DNA of 64,000 nt from Streptomyces hoynatensis (lineage in GTDB: Bacteria; Actinomycetota; Actinomycetes; Streptomycetales; Streptomycetaceae). The stretch's first letter is position 1; each line of letters opens with the position of its first letter. Of the stretch, positions 1 to 7,984 are shown in pieces. Made by a program: the position numbers and the translations under genes. The notes beneath the pieces are model-generated. The model saw only the letters and a list, made by a program, of their open reading frames with translations, did no database searches and was not told the origin of the DNA. The stretch lies in assembly GCF_003626535.1 (NCBI RefSeq), contig NZ_RBAL01000022.1, forward strand, positions 38,810 to 102,809. The letters run 5' to 3'.

Positions 1-153
1 TCTGGACTGGGACCCGGACCGGGCGCCACGCCGCCCGGCGTGCGCCACGACCGGCGCCGCCCGCGCGGCGGAGCGCCCGGCCATACCGAAGTGTTCCCTG
101 GGACGGCGGGGCCTGATCACGCTTCGGCCGGCTTCCCCGCCCAGGCCGCCGCC

Positions 154-783
154 TCATCCGCCCGCGGCCAGCCAGACGGCGCCCGCCGCCGCGAGCAGCG
201 CGGCGAGCACGAAGCTGAACAGCAGCACGCGCCCGGGCGTCAGCCCGCCGCGCCACGTCCCGGCCGCGAACCCCGGCGGCTGCGGCGGCACGGCGGCGCC
301 CGGCGGCACGGCCCCCGGCGGCGCAACGGGCGGCGAGCCCACGGGCGGCACAACGGACGGTGGCACAACGGGCGGTGGCACGGCCGGCGGCGAACCCGCG
401 GGCGACACGACGGGCGGCGGGGCCGCGGGGGACCCCGGCGCGGGCGCGTAGGGCGGCGCGCCGGACCCCTGGGCGGGCCCGAAGGACCGCGGCGGCACCC
501 CGTACCCGCCCGGCCGGTAGGGGTGCGGCGGGCCCGGCGCGTGGGCGGGCGGCGGCTGCGGCGCGGCGTGGCCCGGGGGCGGCTGCGAACCCTGCTGCGG
601 ATAGCCGTAGCCGGGCTGCCCCGGCACCCCGCCGGGGACGGCGGGCGGCGCGGTCGGCGGCGTTCCCGGGTCGGGCGCGGGCACCGGAACGCCGCCGGGC
701 GCCGGAGGGGGCCGCCGGCCGCCCGGCGGCTGCCGGCCGGGGGGCGCCCCCTCGGGCTGGTGCGGCGGTGACGGCTGAGACAT
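154..783 (-). CDS. Pro/Gly-rich protein with C-terminal membrane anchor, unknown function
   Basis: The predicted product is 209 residues. Residues 1-180 are a Pro, Gly and Ala-rich low-complexity region with Tyr-Gly-Tyr elements. A single hydrophobic stretch near residues 185-207 looks like a tail anchor. A GGGGG stretch about 5 nt before the ATG at 783 is a usable ribosome site. It lies downstream of and codirectional with the ABC-F gene. Disordered N-tail plus one TM helix is common among Streptomyces hypothetical proteins. The membrane location is inferred; no catalytic domain is visible. Confidence 0.6.
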   Translation of the reverse strand: MSQPSPPHQPEGAPPGRQPPGGRRPPPAPGGVPVPAPDPGTPPTAPPAVPGGVPGQPGYGYPQQGSQPPPGHAAPQPPPAHAPGPPHPYRPGGYGVPPRSFGPAQGSGAPPYAPAPGSPAAPPPVVSPAGSPPAVPPPVVPPSVVPPVGSPPVAPPGAVPPGAAVPPQPPGFAAGTWRGGLTPGRVLLFSFVLAALLAAAGAVWLAAGG

Positions 784-935
784 CGATCCCCCTGGGCCGG
801 GACAGTCGACGGGGTGAGGCGGTGGCCGCTCCGGAACGCCGGGCGCTCGCGGACAGGGCCGGAACGGGGCGCCGGAGAGCCCTTTCTACCATCGGACACC
901 GCCCCGCGACCGGCGGTTCCCGCGGCGGCCCGCCC

Positions 936-2762
936 TCAGGAACCGTCCGCGAGCTCCAGCCAGCGGGTTTCCAGCTCGTCGCGCTCCTTGGCCATCTCCC
1001 GCAGCTCGGCGTCGAGTTCCGCGACCCGCTTGAAGTCGGTGGCGTGCTCGGCGATTTCGCCGTGCAGCTGCGCCTCGCGCTCCCCGATGCGGTCGAGGCG
1101 GCGCTCGATGCGCTGGATCTCCTTCTGCGCGTTCCGCGACAGCTGCGCCGGCTTGGCGGCGGGCTTCGCGACGGGCGCCCGCCCCGCCTCGCCCCCCGGC
1201 GCGGCGGACCCCGCCGGGGCACCGGCCGCGCGCTGCGCCGCCCGCCGCTCCAGGTACTCGTCGACGCCGCGCGGCAGCATCCGCAGCCTGCCGTCCCCGA
1301 GCAGCGCGTACACCCGGTCGGTGACGCGCTCCACGAAGTACCGGTCGTGGCTGACCACCACCAGGGAGCCGGGCCAGCCGTCGAGGAGGTCCTCCAGCTG
1401 GGTCAGGGTCTGGATGTCCAGGTCGTTGGTCGGCTCGTCGAGGAACAGCACGTTCGGCTCGTCCATCAGCAGCCGCAGCAGCTGCAGCCGCCGCCGTTCC
1501 CCGCCGGAGAGGTCCCCGACCGGGGTCCACTGCCGCTCCTTGCCGAAGCCGAACCGCTCGCACAGCTGCGAGGCCGTCAACTCCCGGCCCTTGCCCAGGT
1601 CGACCCGGGCACGGACCTGCTCCACCGCCTGAAGCACCCGCCACTGCGGGTCGAGTTCCGCCACCTCCTGCGAGAGGTAGGCCAACCGCACCGTCTTGCC
1701 CACGGTGATGCGGCCCTCGCTCACGGTCCCGGAGGCGAGCGCCCGCAGCAGCGTCGTCTTGCCCGCGCCGTTCACCCCCACCAGGCCGATCCGGTCCCCG
1801 GGCCCGAGCTGCCAGGTGAGGCCGGTCAGCAGCTCCCGCTCCCCGGCCCTGAGGGTCACATCCGTCAGCTCGTAGACCGTCTTGCCGAGCCTGGCGCCCG
1901 CGAAGCGCATCAGCTCCGCCTCGTCGCGCGGCGGCGGCACGTCCTCGATCAGCGCGTTGGCCGCCTCGATCCGGAAGCGCGGCTTGCTGGTCCTGGCCGG
2001 GGCGCCACGGCGCAGCCAGGCCAGCTCCTTGCGCACCAGGTTCTGCCGCCTGGCCTCCTCGCTCGCCGCGATCCGCTCCCGCTCGGCGCGGGCGAAGACG
2101 TAGTCGCTGTAGCCCCCCTCGTAGGCGTACACCGTCCCGCGCTGCACGTCCCACATGCGGGTGCACACCTGGTCCAGGAACCACCGGTCGTGGGTGACCA
2201 CCACCAGCGCGGAACGCCGGGACCTGAGGTGGCCGGCGAGCCAGGCGATGCCCTCGACGTCGAGGTGGTTCGTCGGCTCGTCGAGCACGATGAGGTCCTG
2301 CTCGGCGATCAGCAGCTTCGCCAGCGCGATCCGGCGCCGCTCGCCGCCGGACAGCGGCCCGATCACCGTGTCCAGGCCCTGCGGGAAGCCCGGCAGGTCC
2401 AGGGAGCCGAACAGGCCCGTCAGCACATCCCTGACGCGGGCGTCGCCCGCCCACTCGTGGTCGGCGAGCTCGCCGATCACCTCCTGGCGCACGGTGGCCG
2501 CCGGGTCGAGCGAGTCGTGCTGGGTGAGCACCCCGAGGCGCAGCCCGCCGGAGTGGGTGACGCGCCCGTCGTCGGGCGGCTCCTGCCGGGCGAGCACCCG
2601 GACCAGGGTGGTCTTCCCGTCGCCGTTGCGGCCGACGACGCCGATCCGGTCGTCCTCGCCGACGCCGAGGGAGACGCCGTCGAGGAGGGTTCTGGTGCCG
2701 TAGATCTTGGTGACGGACTCCAGGTTGGCGAGGTTCCTCGCGGGCGTGGTCGGCGACGGCAT
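936..2762 (-). CDS. ABC-F family ATPase (Uup/EttA-like ribosome-associated)
   Basis: The product is 608 residues and has two ABC domains but no membrane segment, so it belongs to the ABC-F class that acts on the ribosome rather than in transport. Seen directly: Walker A motifs GRNGDGKTT and GVNGAGKTT, two LSGGERRR signatures, Walker B motifs LIVLDEPTNHLD and VLFLDEPTNDLD, and a charged C-terminal region typical of the Uup coiled coil. The ATG at 2762 is preceded by AGGAG at good spacing, and the protein begins MPSPTTPARNLANLESV. The open frame continues upstream only as low-complexity sequence. It is the distal gene of the rsmA-ispE block. A translation-factor role is more likely than antibiotic resistance, but resistance cannot be excluded. 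Confidence 0.93.
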   Translation of the reverse strand: MPSPTTPARNLANLESVTKIYGTRTLLDGVSLGVGEDDRIGVVGRNGDGKTTLVRVLARQEPPDDGRVTHSGGLRLGVLTQHDSLDPAATVRQEVIGELADHEWAGDARVRDVLTGLFGSLDLPGFPQGLDTVIGPLSGGERRRIALAKLLIAEQDLIVLDEPTNHLDVEGIAWLAGHLRSRRSALVVVTHDRWFLDQVCTRMWDVQRGTVYAYEGGYSDYVFARAERERIAASEEARRQNLVRKELAWLRRGAPARTSKPRFRIEAANALIEDVPPPRDEAELMRFAGARLGKTVYELTDVTLRAGERELLTGLTWQLGPGDRIGLVGVNGAGKTTLLRALASGTVSEGRITVGKTVRLAYLSQEVAELDPQWRVLQAVEQVRARVDLGKGRELTASQLCERFGFGKERQWTPVGDLSGGERRRLQLLRLLMDEPNVLFLDEPTNDLDIQTLTQLEDLLDGWPGSLVVVSHDRYFVERVTDRVYALLGDGRLRMLPRGVDEYLERRAAQRAAGAPAGSAAPGGEAGRAPVAKPAAKPAQLSRNAQKEIQRIERRLDRIGEREAQLHGEIAEHATDFKRVAELDAELREMAKERDELETRWLELADGS

Positions 2763-3449
2763 GAAACTCCTAGCGGGAACGAACCCCTCCAGGGTAGCCG
2801 GGGGCCCGCCGTGGGCGTCCGCCGCTGCTCCCCACCCCCCGCACCCCCGCCCCCGGGCCGCCGCGGCGGCCCGGCCGGCGAGGGCATCGCCGCCCTCACG
2901 GCCACGCGCCGAACGGCCACGCGCCGAGTTTCTTTCGTCGACGGGAATGGCCTCAACAACGGCGCCCGGCCGTTGCCCACCCCGAGAAGTCGTACGCGGC
3001 AGCAGCTGCCTCTCTGACCCCCACCACCCCGAGACCCGCCACCCCCGTATCCACCGGCCCGCACCCCCACCCACCCCGGAACGGCGCCCCACCACCCAAC
3101 ACCCCGCAGACAGCCAACCCCCCGCCACCCACGGCACCCCTCCCTCCGCAGCCGGCCTCCCCCTCGTGCATCCGCACGACGCCGCACCCGACCGACCACC
3201 CGCCACGTAGACCGCCCACAGACCCCGCCCCCCAACGCACGCCGCAGCAACCACCCCGGCATGCTGACTTCGCCCGCCGCGCCCCGCGCCCCCAGCGCAG
3301 GATCGCGGCCCGCGACCAGCGCCATGGTGGCGCGCCCCACGACCCCCAGCGCAGGACCGCGCCCACGGCCAGCGCCATGGTGGCGCGCCCCGCGACCCCC
3401 CGCCCAGGGTCACGCCCGCGGCCAGCGCCACGGGCGCGTCCCACGCCCC
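2763..3449. other. Noncoding spacer upstream of ABC-F gene: C-rich low-complexity sequence and ispE-tail repeats
   Basis: I see no convincing gene in this spacer of almost 700 bases. Positions 3000-3200 are C-rich on the plus strand, so the strand transcribed into ABC-F mRNA is G-rich and includes a canonical G-quadruplex pattern at 3058-3077. Positions 3292-3449 hold degenerate copies of the 3' end of ispE, listed separately. The long open frames crossing the spacer have Pro/Thr/Arg-rich composition expected from extreme GC rather than selection. Confidence 0.6.
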
Positions 3450-3501
3450 TCAGCGCAGGACCGCGCCCGAGGCCGGCGCCGTGGTGGCCCGGGCCGCCCG
3501 G
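3292..3501. repeat. About four imperfect ~52-bp tandem units extending from the ispE 3' end
   Basis: Units begin near 3292, 3347, 3400 and 3451 and share the cores CAGCGCAGGAYCGCGCCC and CCAGCGCCATGGTGGCGCG. The last unit, 3451-3501, is the 3' end of ispE; the other three lie just beyond its stop codon. In the outer units the stop triplet is changed (TGG instead of TGA on the minus strand). The arrangement looks like stepwise tandem duplication of a gene tail. Confidence 0.75.
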
Positions 3502-4340
3502 CAGGTACCCGAGGCTTCGAGAGAGGCGGCCAGGGCCGCGGCCGCATCCGCGTCCGCCGCGAGAAAGGCGCAGGTGGGTCCCGAGCCGGAGACCAGGCCC
3601 GCCAGGGCCCCGGCGGCGCGGCCCGCGGCGAGCGTGTCCGCGAGCGAGGGCCGCAGGGCGAGCGCGGCGGGCTGCAGGTCGTTGGCGAGGCGGGCCGCCA
3701 GCGCCCGCGGGTCGCCCTCGCGCAGCGCGGCGAGGAGCGCGGGATCGGGCTCGGGCTCCGGCACGGGGGCCGCGCCGCGCCGCCGGTCGCAGGCCCGGTA
3801 GACCTCGGGCGTGGACAGGCCGCCGTCGGCCAGCGCGAACACCCAGTGGAACGTGCCCGACACCGGCACCTCGGTGAGCAGTTCGCCGCGCCCCCGGCCG
3901 AGGGCCGCCCCGCCCACCAGGCTGAAGGGCACGTCGGAGCCGAGCCGCGCGCACAGCTCCAGCAGGACGTGGCGCGGGGTCGCGGTGCCCCAGAGCGCGT
4001 CGCAGGCCAGGAGCGCCCCGGCGGCGTCCGCGCTGCCGCCCGCCATGCCGCCGGCCACGGGGATGTCCTTGGCGATGTGCAGGCGCACGTCGGGCGCGCG
4101 GCCGTGGTGCGCGGCCAGCAACTCGGCGGCGCGCACGGCCAGGTTGCCCCGGTCCAGGGGAACGCGGTCGCTGCCGGGCCCCTCGCAGGTGACGGCGCAG
4201 CCGGCGCCTGGACCTGCCGGGGCCGCCGTGACGTGGTCGTACAGGCCGACCGCGAGGAAGACGTTGGCCAGGTCGTGGAACCCGTCGGGCCGCACGCCGC
4301 CGACCGCGAGCTGGACGTTGACCTTCGCCGGCACCCGCAC
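3450..4340 (-). CDS. ispE: 4-diphosphocytidyl-2-C-methyl-D-erythritol kinase
   Basis: IspE phosphorylates CDP-ME in the cytosolic MEP isoprenoid pathway. The core is 296 residues, normal for the family, and starts VRVPAKVNVQLAVGG. GHMP kinase motifs are visible: PAKVN near the N terminus, GGMAGGSADAAGALLA for phosphate binding, and SGSGPTCAFL near the C terminus. The start is uncertain. I place it at the GTG at 4340, matching homologue length. The frame stays open upstream to an ATG at 4601 and a TTG at 4625 through about 90 low-complexity Ser/Gly/Ala/Pro residues, and the 4601 ATG has a GGAAG ribosome site. It follows rsmA in the conserved tatD-rsmA-ispE order. Confidence 0.93.
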   Translation of the reverse strand: MRVPAKVNVQLAVGGVRPDGFHDLANVFLAVGLYDHVTAAPAGPGAGCAVTCEGPGSDRVPLDRGNLAVRAAELLAAHHGRAPDVRLHIAKDIPVAGGMAGGSADAAGALLACDALWGTATPRHVLLELCARLGSDVPFSLVGGAALGRGRGELLTEVPVSGTFHWVFALADGGLSTPEVYRACDRRRGAAPVPEPEPDPALLAALREGDPRALAARLANDLQPAALALRPSLADTLAAGRAAGALAGLVSGSGPTCAFLAADADAAAALAASLEASGTCRAARATTAPASGAVLR

Positions 4341-4903
4341 GGTGACCGCGCGCTCCCCCTCGGGGGCCGTGCCCGGCGAGGTGCCGGGCGCCCTTGCCGG
4401 CGCGTTCCCCGGCGCACCCGGTGCGCGTCCGGCCGAACGCCCCGGTGAACGACCGGACGCGCTCCGGGACGCACTCCCGGACGCACTCGGGGATGCGCCC
4501 GCGGCCGGGCTCCCGGACCCGCTTCCGGATGCACCCGCAGCCGAACTCCCGGTCGGAGCAGCCGAGGACGCTCCGGTGGACGCTCCGGTGAAAGACCCCA
4601 TGAACCCGCTTCCGGCCGATCGCAACTCCCGCCCGCCGCACGCCGCGCGGGCCGCCCCAGTCTAGGACCAGGGCGGCAGCCGCCCCGGGGCCCGGGGAGT
4701 CCGCGGACGCCCCCGGGAGCCCGCGGACGCCTCCGTGGTCCGGCGAGTTCGCGGACGCCCCGAGAGCCCGGGAAGCGCCGGAACGCCCCCGGAAGCCCGG
4801 GAAGCCACGCAACGCCCCCGGGAGCCGGAGCCCCGCACCGCCGCCGGGAGCCGGGAGCCCGCGGAACGCCGCCGCGAGGGCGGCCCGCGCCGGGGAGCCG
4901 CGG
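4341..4903. other. Spacer or N-terminal extension between rsmA and ispE, rich in imperfect repeats
   Basis: Positions 4400-4600 repeat elements like CCGGACGCRCTCCCGGACG and could encode a low-complexity ispE N terminus. Positions 4680-4890 repeat variants of CCCGGGAGCCCGCGGACGCC many times. No separate gene is supported. In M. tuberculosis and S. coelicolor the neighbouring genes are packed more tightly, so the spacer looks expanded. Confidence 0.55.
4680..4890. repeat. Imperfect tandem GC-rich repeats (about 20-22 bp units)
   Basis: Variants of CGGGAGYCCGCGGACGCC recur between the rsmA stop and the ispE upstream region. Units drift in sequence and spacing, and no open frame with normal composition spans them. 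They could fold into strong hairpins and act as a terminator for rsmA transcripts. Confidence 0.55.
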
Positions 4904-5770
4904 CTACGCGCCGCGTGCCTTCCACTCGGCGAGGCGGGCGAACTCCGCCACGGTCAGCTGCTCGCCCCGCGCTCCGGCCGCCACCCCCGCGGCGGCGCAG
5001 GCCGCCTCGGCCCCCGCCGCGGAGCCCGCCCAGCCGGCGAGCGCGGCCCGCAGCGTCTTGCGGCGCTGGGCGAAGGCCGCGTCCACGACAGCGAAGACCT
5101 CCTCCCGGCTCGCCGCCGTGGGCGGCGGCTCGCGGCGGGTGAGGGCCACCAGGCCCGAGTCGACGTTCGGGGCCGGCCAGAAGACGGTCCGCCCGATCGC
5201 CCCGGCCCGCCGCGCGTGCGCGTACCAGGCGGTCTTGACCGAGGGCACCCCGTACACCTTGCTGCCCGGCCCGGCGGCCAGCCGGTCGGCCACCTCGGAC
5301 TGCACCATCACCAGGGCCCGCCTGATCCCGGGGAAGGTGGCCAGCAGGTGCAGCAGCACGGGAACGGCCACGTTGTAGGGCAGGTTGGCGACGAGGGTGT
5401 CGGGGGGCGGCCCCGGCAGCTCGGTGACGCGCAGCGCGTCGGCGTGCACCAGCGCGAAGCGGCCGGCCCGCCCGGGCAGCCTGGCCTCGACGGTGGCGGG
5501 CAGCGCGGCGGCGAGCACGTCGTCGATCTCGACGGCGGTGACGTGGCCCGCGGCGCCGAGCAGGGCGAGGGTGAGCGAGCCGAGCCCGGGACCGACCTCA
5601 AGGACGCTGTCCTCCTCGCCGACCTCGGCGGCGCGGACGATGCGCCGCACGGTGTTGGCGTCGATGACGAAGTTCTGCCCGCGCTGCTTGGTGGGCCGCA
5701 GGCCGAGCGCCGCGGCCAGCTCGCGGACGTCCGCCGCGGTCAGCAGCGTGCCGGAGGCGGCGGCGTTCAC
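4904..5770 (-). CDS. rsmA: 16S rRNA adenine-N6 dimethyltransferase
   Basis: RsmA (KsgA) dimethylates two adjacent adenines in the 3' terminal helix of 16S rRNA during 30S maturation. The product is 288 residues, the usual length. Visible motifs are RPTKQRGQNFVID near residue 25, the SAM-binding motif VLEVGPGLGSLT near 58-69, and the catalytic NLPYNVAVPVL motif. The start is GTG at 5770 and overlaps the tatD stop by 4 bp (GTGA), indicating translational coupling. In many actinobacteria an Rpf (DUF348) gene lies between tatD and rsmA; here it is absent. An Erm-type resistance methylase is unlikely given length and neighbours. Confidence 0.95.
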   Translation of the reverse strand: MNAAASGTLLTAADVRELAAALGLRPTKQRGQNFVIDANTVRRIVRAAEVGEEDSVLEVGPGLGSLTLALLGAAGHVTAVEIDDVLAAALPATVEARLPGRAGRFALVHADALRVTELPGPPPDTLVANLPYNVAVPVLLHLLATFPGIRRALVMVQSEVADRLAAGPGSKVYGVPSVKTAWYAHARRAGAIGRTVFWPAPNVDSGLVALTRREPPPTAASREEVFAVVDAAFAQRRKTLRAALAGWAGSAAGAEAACAAAGVAAGARGEQLTVAEFARLAEWKARGA

Positions 5771-6609
5771 CCGAAGGCCCGGACGGTGTTGGCCGCGACG
5801 TGCCGGGCGAGCTCCTCCTCGGCCATGCCCTTGACCTGGGCCATCGCCCGCAGCGTGACGGGGATGAGGTAGGGCGCGTTGGGGCGGCCGCGGAAGGGCG
5901 CGGGGGTGAGGAAGGGGGCGTCGGTCTCCACGAGCAGCAGCTCGGGCGGCGCGGCGGCCAGGGCGTCCCGCAGGGGCTGCGCGCTGGCGAAGGTGACGTT
6001 GCCGGCGAAGGACATGAAGTAGCCGTGCTCCGCGCAGACCTCGGCCATGGCGGCGTCGCCGGAGAAGCAGTGGAAGACGGTGCGCGCGGGGGCGCCCTCC
6101 TCCCGCAGGATGCGCAGCACGTCCTCGTGGGCGTCGCGGTCGTGGATGACGAGCGTCTTGCCCAGCTCCTTGGCCAGCTCGATGTGGCGGCGGAAGGAAC
6201 GCTGCTGGGCCGCGACCCCCTCCGGACCGGTGCGGTAGTAGTCCAGGCCGGTCTCGCCGAGCGCCCTGACCTCGTGCCGCGCGGCCAGCTCCGCGATCTC
6301 CGCCAGGGCGGCGTCCAGGGCGCCCTCGCCGTCCAGCCGGGGGGCCTCGTTGGGGTGGAGGGCGACCGCGGCCCAGATCGCCTCGTGCCGGGCTGCGGTG
6401 TCGACGGCCCAGCGGGCGCCCGGCAGGTCGCAGCCGACCTGGACGAGCCGGGTGACGCCGACCGAGGCGGCCTTGGCCAGGGCCTCCTCGACGCCGGCGC
6501 CGCGCTGCATGTCGAGGTGGGTGTGCGAGTCGGCGACCGGCACGGCCAGCGGCTCGGGCAACGGCGGCGGAACGGTCTCCCGCGCCTTGGCCTTGGCGGA
6601 CTTGGGCAT
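5767..6609 (-). CDS. tatD: TatD family metal-dependent DNase
   Basis: The TIM-barrel hydrolase has the family's first metal site DSHTHLD near its N terminus, GETGLDYYR in the middle, FHCFSGD, and the C-terminal VETDAPFLTP. These match TatD deoxyribonucleases of the amidohydrolase superfamily. I choose the ATG at 6609 (MPKSAKAK). TAGGAT lies exactly 7 nt before it, suggesting a leaderless transcript. An in-frame alternative at 6633 would add eight Arg-rich residues and remove that promoter logic. It is followed by rsmA with a 4-bp overlap. Confidence 0.92.
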   Translation of the reverse strand: MPKSAKAKARETVPPPLPEPLAVPVADSHTHLDMQRGAGVEEALAKAASVGVTRLVQVGCDLPGARWAVDTAARHEAIWAAVALHPNEAPRLDGEGALDAALAEIAELAARHEVRALGETGLDYYRTGPEGVAAQQRSFRRHIELAKELGKTLVIHDRDAHEDVLRILREEGAPARTVFHCFSGDAAMAEVCAEHGYFMSFAGNVTFASAQPLRDALAAAPPELLLVETDAPFLTPAPFRGRPNAPYLIPVTLRAMAQVKGMAEEELARHVAANTVRAFG

Positions 6610-6616
6610 GCCCCGC

Positions 6617-6622
6617 ATCCTA
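6617..6622 (-). promoter_or_regulatory. Predicted -10 element of a leaderless tatD promoter
   Basis: TAGGAT on the minus strand ends 7 nt before the tatD ATG, so transcription would start at or next to the start codon. The same TAGGAT-N7-ATG arrangement occurs before the genes starting at 27503 and 27628. No clear -35 is visible. Confidence 0.5.
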
Positions 6623-6633
6623 CGGCGCCCCAC

Positions 6634-7054
6634 CGACGGCCCCCTCGAAGCGGCTGCCGCACACGGGCTTCAGGTGCGCGGGGGCGACGCTGCCGCGCGC
6701 AGGCCCCGAACACCCGGATAGGCGGCGAGCGGGCGGCAACGCGCCGGCCCAAGCGGGACCGGTTGGCCTGGGCGGGCGGCGCCGAGGCAGCCCCCCAGCG
6801 GCCCACGCCCCAGCGGCCCGGGGCCGGGCGCCGGGGCCGGGAGCCGGACGCCGGGGGCCCAACGCCGCGGGGCCGGACGCCGCGGGGCCGGACGCCGGGC
6901 CTTGGCCGGGCCGGGGTGCCCGGGCCGGAGGCCGGGCGCCGGACGCCGGGGGCCCAACGCCGCGGGGCCGCGACGCCGCAGGGCCGCAGGGCCACCGGGC
7001 CGCAGGGCCACCGGGCCGCAGGGCCGACGCTGCGGGGGCCCGGCAAGGGCAGCC
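6634..7054. other. Noncoding spacer between tatD and rsmI, mostly minisatellite-like repeats
   Basis: About 420 bases lie between the tatD start and the rsmI stop with no supported gene. Positions 6634-6780 contain the tatD upstream region and nothing recognisable; the rest is the repeat tract described next. Frames crossing it encode only Gly/Ala/Pro/Arg-rich sequence. Confidence 0.6.
6786..7045. repeat. Interspersed GC-rich repeats (15, 16 and ~29 bp units)
   Basis: Three related units are visible. The 15-bp ACGCCGCGGGGCCGG is repeated near 6869-6900. A roughly 29-bp block beginning GGACGCCGGGGGCCCAACGC occurs twice, near 6847 and 6941. CGCAGGGCCACCGGGC is repeated near 6986-7020. Their identity to one another points to slippage or unequal exchange. 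Confidence 0.65.
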
Positions 7055-7903
7055 TCAGGGCAGAAGGGGCCGCTTTGCCGCCACGACGGCGTCGAAGACC
7101 TCCCGCTTGGGTACCCCCGCCTCGCGGGCGACGTCCGCGATGGCCTCCTTGCGGCGCTGCCCCAGGTCCTCCCTGGCGGCCACCCGCCGCGCCAGCTCGG
7201 ACGCCGCCACCTCGGGCGCCTGCTCCGCCGCGCCCGCGACCACGATCGTGATCTCGCCGCGCACCCCGGCCTCGGCCCAGGCGGCCAGTTCGGCGAGCGA
7301 CCCGCGCCGCACCTCCTCGTAGGTCTTGGTCAGCTCCCGGCAGACCGCGGCCCGCCGCTCGGGCCCGAAGACCTCGGCCATGGCGGCCAGGGTCGCGGCC
7401 AGCCGGTGCGGTGACTCGAAATAGACCAGCGTGCGGCGTTCCCCGGCCACCTCGCGCAGCCGTGCCGCCCGCTCCCCCGCCTTGCGCGGCGGGAAGCCCT
7501 CGAAGCAGAACCGGTCCACCGGCAGGCCGGAGACGGCCAGCGCCGTCAGCGCCGCCGAGGGACCCGGCACCGCCGTGACCTGCACGCCCCGCTCCACCGC
7601 CGCCGCCACCAGCCGGTAGCCGGGGTCGGATACCGAGGGCATTCCGGCGTCGGTGACCAGCAGCACGCGCGCCCCGCGCGCGAGTTCCTCGGCGAGCTCC
7701 GGCGTGCGCGCCACCTCGTTGCCCTCGAAGTACGACACCACGCGCCCGCCGAGGCTCACCCCGAGCCCCTGTGCGAGGCGCCGCAGGCGGCGCGTGTCCT
7801 CGGCGGCGACCACGTCGGCCGCCGACAGCTCCGTGGCCAGCCGCGGAGAGGCGTCCGCGAGGTCGCCGATGGGCGTTCCGGCAAGTACGAGGGTCCCTGT
7901 CAC
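7055..7903 (-). CDS. rsmI: 16S rRNA 2'-O-ribose C1402 methyltransferase
   Basis: RsmI methylates C1402 of 16S rRNA. The product begins MTGTLVLAGTPIGDLADASPR and has the tetrapyrrole-methylase-fold motifs AAEDTRR, VTDAGMPSVSDPG, AVPGPSAALTALAVSGL, and FEGFPPRK. Length is 282 residues, normal. The start is GTG at 7903 with GAGG 5 nt upstream; an ATG at 7921 would add six residues. It diverges from the O-mannosyltransferase gene over a spacer of about 80 bp that must hold both promoters. Confidence 0.94.
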   Translation of the reverse strand: MTGTLVLAGTPIGDLADASPRLATELSAADVVAAEDTRRLRRLAQGLGVSLGGRVVSYFEGNEVARTPELAEELARGARVLLVTDAGMPSVSDPGYRLVAAAVERGVQVTAVPGPSAALTALAVSGLPVDRFCFEGFPPRKAGERAARLREVAGERRTLVYFESPHRLAATLAAMAEVFGPERRAAVCRELTKTYEEVRRGSLAELAAWAEAGVRGEITIVVAGAAEQAPEVAASELARRVAAREDLGQRRKEAIADVAREAGVPKREVFDAVVAAKRPLLP

Positions 7904-7984
7904 GCCCTCATCCTCGCGCATGCCGGGCCCTTGGCCGCCGGTGCTCACGTGGGCCACATCCCCCGGATGCCAAGATGGCCCGTG

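Noticed and set aside
360..3017. Very long plus-strand frame through the ABC-F gene
   Set aside because: It is a shadow of the minus-strand ABC-F gene, has Arg/Leu/Gly composition, and no ribosome site.
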